NCBI GenBank assembly: GCA_035284745.1
Contig: JAYKIL010000034.1
Location: 1 to 64,000 of the forward strand
Length of the DNA stretch: 64,000 nucleotides
Direction of reading: 5' to 3'
Source of the DNA: JAYKJB01 sp035284745 [NCBI: Candidatus Sericytochromatia bacterium]
GTDB lineage: Bacteria > Cyanobacteriota > Sericytochromatia > S15B-MN24
How positions within the stretch are numbered: the stretch's first letter is position 1; each line of letters starts with the position of its first letter. Below the pieces are notes generated by a model, which was not told the origin of the DNA, did not search any database, and saw nothing but the letters and a program-made list of their open reading frames with translations. A program made the position numbers and the translations under genes. Positions 60,423 through 64,000 of this stretch are shown one piece after another.

Positions 60423-61649
60423 ATGAAGAACGGCAAGAAGCATTTCGCCCTGTTGACGTCCGCGTCCGTCGTCACCCTTGCCCTCGTGGGCTGCGGTGTG
60501 TCCCCCAACAGTCTGAGCATGGCGGGCGCTCGTGGTGGCAACCTCAGCGCGCAATCCGTGCGGGGCGAAGTGGTTGTGAAGTTTAAAGATGCCCGTTCGC
60601 GTCAAGCGATGCTCCAAAAGATGGGGTTGCGGACTGTGTCCAAGGTCAACCGTTTGGAAGCGGTCGTTGTGAAGTCTGCGAATCCCGCCCAGACCATCGC
60701 TGCTCTGAAGCAAGACAGCAGCGTCTTGTACGCCGAGCCCAACTACATCGCTAAGGCGATTGGGGTTGTGAACCCCGCTCCTCGCCTTGGATTCGGCATT
60801 CGCTCGGAAGACGAACTGCTCTCCAAGTTGTGGGGTATGGAGAAGACCGAAGCTGCCAAGGCGTGGGCCGTGACCACGGGTTCGCCTGAGGTGAAGGTCG
60901 CTGTGGTTGATACCGGTATCGACTACAACCACCCAGACTTCGGCAATCGTGTGGCGAAGGGCTACGACTTCATCAACAACGATGAGGATGCGATGGACGA
61001 CCACTACCACGGCACCCACTGCGCGGGCACGATTGGCGCTGGCATCAACAACGGGGGTGTTGTTGGGATGGCTCCGAACGTCTCGATGTTGGCGGTCAAA
61101 GTGTTGTCCCGCAGCGGCTCTGGCTCGTATGCTGGGGTAGCGAACGGCATCATCTATGCGGCCGATCAAGGATCTCAAATCATCTCGATGAGCTTGGGTG
61201 GTCCTGCAGGGTCTGCCTTGGTGGAAGATGCGGTGAAGCATGCTATCGGCAAGGGTTCTTTGGTTGTCGCTGCCATGGGCAATGACAACTCCGAGCGCCC
61301 GAGCTACCCTGCTGCCGCGCCGGGCGTGATGGCTGTGGGCGCGACCACCAGCTCTGATCAGCGCTCCAGTTTCTCCAACTTCGGCAAGCATATCTCGGTG
61401 GGCGCGCCTGGTTCTGACATCTTGTCGACGGTTCCTGGCGGTAAGTATCGCTCGTTGTCCGGCACCTCGATGGCGTGTCCTCACACGGCGGGCTTGGCCG
61501 GTCTGGTGAAGAGTGCCAACCCTGACTTCACCGCCGAGCAGATTCAAGCGCAAATCGAGAAGTCGGCTGACGATCTCGGCAACCAAGGCTTCGATAAGTA
61601 TTTCGGCCACGGGCGCATCAACGCTGCGCGTGCGGTGTCTGCTCAGTAA
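60423..61649 (+). CDS. Subtilisin-like (S8) serine protease, lipoprotein
   Basis: A 408-residue protein with a lipoprotein signal (L-V-G-C, Cys24), a propeptide-like region (about 45-115, VVVKFKDARSRQ) and an S8 catalytic domain with Asp163 (VVDTGIDYNHPD), His196 (HGTHCAG) and Ser349 (GTSMACPH). It degrades proteins at the cell surface or outside. Codon use is strongly biased toward C/G-ending optimal codons compared with the neighbours, suggesting very high expression. GAGGAG lies eleven bases before the ATG. A strong terminator follows. Confidence 0.95.
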   Translation: MKNGKKHFALLTSASVVTLALVGCGVSPNSLSMAGARGGNLSAQSVRGEVVVKFKDARSRQAMLQKMGLRTVSKVNRLEAVVVKSANPAQTIAALKQDSSVLYAEPNYIAKAIGVVNPAPRLGFGIRSEDELLSKLWGMEKTEAAKAWAVTTGSPEVKVAVVDTGIDYNHPDFGNRVAKGYDFINNDEDAMDDHYHGTHCAGTIGAGINNGGVVGMAPNVSMLAVKVLSRSGSGSYAGVANGIIYAADQGSQIISMSLGGPAGSALVEDAVKHAIGKGSLVVAAMGNDNSERPSYPAAAPGVMAVGATTSSDQRSSFSNFGKHISVGAPGSDILSTVPGGKYRSLSGTSMACPHTAGLAGLVKSANPDFTAEQIQAQIEKSADDLGNQGFDKYFGHGRINAARAVSAQ

Positions 61650-61672
61650 ATTTCAAGGGACAACAGCATTGG

Positions 61673-61709
61673 GGGGCGGGACACACTGTGTCTCGCCCCT
61701 TAATGTTTT
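61673..61709 (+). terminator. Rho-independent terminator of the subtilisin-like gene
   Basis: A 13-bp stem with one wobble (61673-61685 with 61687-61699, one-base nominal loop, so the top pairs open) is followed by TTAATGTTTT. Confidence 0.75.
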
Positions 61710-61768
61710 GGTGCGAAGCCGCTCACAAACAAATGAATGGGCTTTTGTGCTTGGGAGAAAATGTCTCT

Positions 61769-62905
61769 CTACAAGGGGAGATGGCGAAATCCGATCCGGT
61801 GTTTGGCCATCCACCACAAGGTGAAAACGGCAGCCAGTTGCCCCAAGGATGCCAGCCACGCGCGGCCTTTCAGGTGTGGAGCGATCAAGACTGTCCAGAA
61901 TATAACCATCGGAATGTGGGTCACGTACGCGTACAGCGATTGTTGTCCGAGGGTGAGCAAAACACGCCGCAGATGGATGAGTGATGGGGTGGTCGCGATG
62001 GTTTGCATACCACGCAAGAGCAGGGGGAGGAAGGCCGCGACCGCAATGAGGCGGATCGGCCCGAGAAGGCTTCGGTCGGTGGCGGCGAGCCATGATTCTC
62101 TCTCAGGCGACTCCAACGGCCAGGCCCAGAGTGTGCTGTCTTGGACTGCGGCCCACGACAGCCCAGCGGTAATGATACCCAAGCCTATGAGCCAGCTATA
62201 AGACGGTGTCCAGAACCACCAAGCTCTCAATCGTTTCTGGAACCAAGCGATAAGAAACCCGCTGACGAACAAAATTTGCCAGGATGCCAATGAAAAGTAG
62301 GTTCGCCCCCCTCGATCAGCGGGTGGCCAAGAAAGCGAGTACGGCTCAACCCAGTTGAGCCACCACGCCACGGCGCTGATGAGAATGATGAGCCCCCACC
62401 CGTCTCGGGTGAGCAGCAGAACCAGCATCGGAACGAGGAACAGGAAGTTGAGATAAAGTGGAAGTATGTCGAGAATGGGGGGAGCCAAGTTCAAACTCAG
62501 ACTTGGGAAAATGAGCGAAGCCCAAGAAGCGTGCGGCGCGGTGAATATGGGTTGCCCAAGGCCCGGAGAAAATTTATTCAGGGCACCGATTCCAATCAGC
62601 AGGAACACCGACCATAAGTACAGAACGAAAGCGCGCTTCGCCAGCGGTGGCAGAAGTTTTCTCCACCCTCCGGTGCTCCAGCGATGCTTCGAGCGGAGGC
62701 CAATTGCCAGGCCAGCACAGACGACGAAGACTTCCGCTGCCGTCACATACATGTTCCCCTGCGTGATTTGATGCAGATACGAATGGCCGGCGAGGTGGTC
62801 TATCACCATGACGCAGACGGCCAGACCCCGCGTGAGATCGAGAGCCAGGTTTCGTGTGGACGGTTCGGGTGTCTCTTTTTCGTTTTCTGGATATTTGGCG
62901 GCCAT
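61769..62905 (-). CDS. OpgC-like multi-spanning membrane protein
   Basis: From the ATG at 62905 the protein has 378 residues and about ten transmembrane segments. The start LDLTRGLAVCVMVIDHLAGH and the following EVFVVCAGLAIG match the OpgC/acyltransferase-3-like fold. OpgC adds succinyl groups to osmoregulated periplasmic glucans; other members acylate surface polysaccharides. The acceptor here is unknown. It is divergent from the helicase gene, with only 52 bp in between. Confidence 0.8.
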   Translation of the reverse strand: MAAKYPENEKETPEPSTRNLALDLTRGLAVCVMVIDHLAGHSYLHQITQGNMYVTAAEVFVVCAGLAIGLRSKHRWSTGGWRKLLPPLAKRAFVLYLWSVFLLIGIGALNKFSPGLGQPIFTAPHASWASLIFPSLSLNLAPPILDILPLYLNFLFLVPMLVLLLTRDGWGLIILISAVAWWLNWVEPYSLSWPPADRGGRTYFSLASWQILFVSGFLIAWFQKRLRAWWFWTPSYSWLIGLGIITAGLSWAAVQDSTLWAWPLESPERESWLAATDRSLLGPIRLIAVAAFLPLLLRGMQTIATTPSLIHLRRVLLTLGQQSLYAYVTHIPMVIFWTVLIAPHLKGRAWLASLGQLAAVFTLWWMAKHRIGFRHLPL

Positions 62906-62957
62906 CAGTGGTTTCGCGAGGCGTGTCCCGGTGCGCGACGTGGTACGATTCCTTGTT

Positions 62958-64000
62958 ATGCCTTTATTTTCTGACTGGTCGTTGCATTCTCGGCTGCTGA
63001 CAGCTTTGGCCGCGATGAATATTAAGGAGAGCACGCCTGTTCAGAGCGAGGCTTTGCCCGTTTTGTTGGCTGGTCGCGACGCGGTCTTGTTTTCCCAGAC
63101 TGGCAGCGGCAAGACGCTGGCTTATCTTTTACCCGCCTTGACGCGGATGCTGGCGGCTGAGCCGGCGCCTGTTCCGCAACCAGGAAGGCCCGCCACTCCC
63201 TTCGCGTTGATCTTGGTTCCGACGCAGGAGTTGGCGGTGCAGGTCCGCGATGTGGCCCGAGGCCTGTTTTTAGACACGGAGCGGCGTGTCTTGGCGTTGA
63301 TCGGCGGAGCGAACCCCACCCGTCAGGCGGAGCAACTCAAAAAAGGCGTCGACCTTATTGTGGGGACCCCAAGCCGGGTGGCCGACTTTCTGAGTCGTGG
63401 CAGTTTAAGTCTCGCACAATGCCACATTCTGGTTCTTGATGAGCTCGATCGGTTGGCTGAGGCGACTCATCGGGCAGACGTGGTGTCGTTGTTCCACGCG
63501 TGTCGCTCCGATCGCTGGCTGATTGCCTGTTCCGCGACTCCGGAACAGGACGCAAAGAACTGGGTCGCGGCACTGATGCGCGATCCTGTGGTGATTGAGT
63601 TAGCCACGAATCGAACGTTGCCGGCTACGTTGAAGCATCAGGTGCTCGTGCTGGATCCGCGTGAACATTTGCCCACGCTGCGGAAACTCTTGTTTCATCT
63701 GAATCCCAAAGGTGCCATTGCGTTTTATAATCGCGCGTCTGACATTGATTGGTTGGTGGAAAAATTGAGGCATCACGGCGTGCGGGTGGCGGGCCTTCAC
63801 GCTGGCATGGGGAAAATTGAGCGAACTGAGACAATGCGGGCCTTTCGCGCGGGTCGCCTCCAGTTGCTGGTCGCCACGGAATTAGCGGCCCGTGGGTTGG
63901 ACCTCGCGGACGTCAGCCTGGTTTTGAATCTCGACTTCCCTCATTCCGCCGACAACTATGTTCATCGCGTCGGTAGAACGGCAAGAATGGGGAGGGAGGG
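62958..64000 (+). CDS. DEAD-box RNA helicase, cut by the window end
   Basis: The reading frame from the ATG at 62958 runs off the window after 347 residues. It shows the Q motif (TPVQSEALPVLLAGRD), motif I QTGSGKT, motif Ia VPTQELA, motif II D-E-L-D in place of D-E-A-D, motif III CSATPEQ, and in the second RecA domain AFYNRASDID, ATELAARGLDL and HRVGRTARMGREG. DEAD-box proteins remodel RNA using ATP. Replacement of Ala by Leu in motif II is known as a tolerated variation. The C-terminus is outside the window. Confidence 0.93.
   Translation, partial: MPLFSDWSLHSRLLTALAAMNIKESTPVQSEALPVLLAGRDAVLFSQTGSGKTLAYLLPALTRMLAAEPAPVPQPGRPATPFALILVPTQELAVQVRDVARGLFLDTERRVLALIGGANPTRQAEQLKKGVDLIVGTPSRVADFLSRGSLSLAQCHILVLDELDRLAEATHRADVVSLFHACRSDRWLIACSATPEQDAKNWVAALMRDPVVIELATNRTLPATLKHQVLVLDPREHLPTLRKLLFHLNPKGAIAFYNRASDIDWLVEKLRHHGVRVAGLHAGMGKIERTETMRAFRAGRLQLLVATELAARGLDLADVSLVLNLDFPHSADNYVHRVGRTARMGRE

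Noticed and set aside
60360-61610. A 416-codon open frame on the minus strand opposite the subtilisin-like gene
   Set aside because: It lies wholly inside a gene with complete protease motifs and arises from that gene's codon bias; its translation is low-complexity and has no ribosome site.

Overview
The window looks like chromosomal DNA of a diderm (Gram-negative), flagellated, heterotrophic bacterium of moderately high GC. It carries an S-layer-homology (SLH) porin of the type seen mainly in Cyanobacteria and relatives, lipoproteins with LspA, TonB with outer-membrane barrels, flagellar FliH/FliI/FlhB, and genes for acyl-CoA oxidation with ETF-quinone oxidoreductase, but no photosynthesis genes. 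A non-photosynthetic relative of the Cyanobacteria (Sericytochromatia/Melainabacteria-like) is my best guess. That is an inference from the SLH porin and gene style, not proven by the window. Many genes start with TTG or GTG behind a strong Shine-Dalgarno sequence, so several starts are revised here.

Layout. 0-12 kb: end of an rRNA operon (5S), a hydrolase, gluQ, fliHI, ribF, the infC-rpmI-rplT operon with a terminator-like leader hairpin, an HD-GYP protein, a DUF362 protein and rph. 12-20 kb: a sugar-type acetyltransferase, an exported protein, a histone-deacetylase-family enzyme, a GAF/degenerate HD-GYP protein, and an lspA-lipoprotein-enoyl-CoA hydratase-acyl-CoA carboxylase run, then a stress-type sigma factor. 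20-30 kb: the most accessory-looking part, with two orphan DNA adenine methyltransferases bracketing unknown exported proteins, an EF-hand protein and a class II photolyase, and with long inverted repeats. 30-38 kb: a DraG-like protein with altered metal ligands, a GH10-like hydrolase, ETF-QO and a lipoprotein beta-glucosidase. 38-42 kb: tRNA-fMet, a protein of repeated MshEN-like modules, a thioredoxin-like gene with an in-frame TGA at the first active-site Cys position (candidate selenoprotein), tRNA-Gly and a FUSC-type membrane protein. 42-50 kb: accD-accA-pfkA, a thiolase, the SLH porin, flhB and cca. 50-64 kb: a phnDCE-like transporter, a TPR / outer-membrane barrel / TonB operon, a highly codon-biased subtilisin-like lipoprotein, an OpgC-type membrane protein and a DEAD-box helicase cut by the window end.

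Functional threads. Carboxylase, enoyl-CoA hydratase, thiolase and ETF-QO point to acyl-CoA or branched-chain amino acid oxidation feeding the quinone pool, next to malonyl-CoA synthesis and glycolysis (accDA-pfkA). The neither-CCA-encoding tRNAs fit the presence of cca. Four intergenic regions, each beside an exported-protein, lipoprotein or EF-hand gene, share TTAA half-sites in 10-11 bp phase, resembling the cyanobacterial Pho box and suggesting a common regulator. The most striking single observation is the TGA codon at 40166: the frame continues intact to complete a thioredoxin fold with a U-P-A-C active site, and a hairpin whose loop carries GGUC lies where a bacterial SECIS element would.
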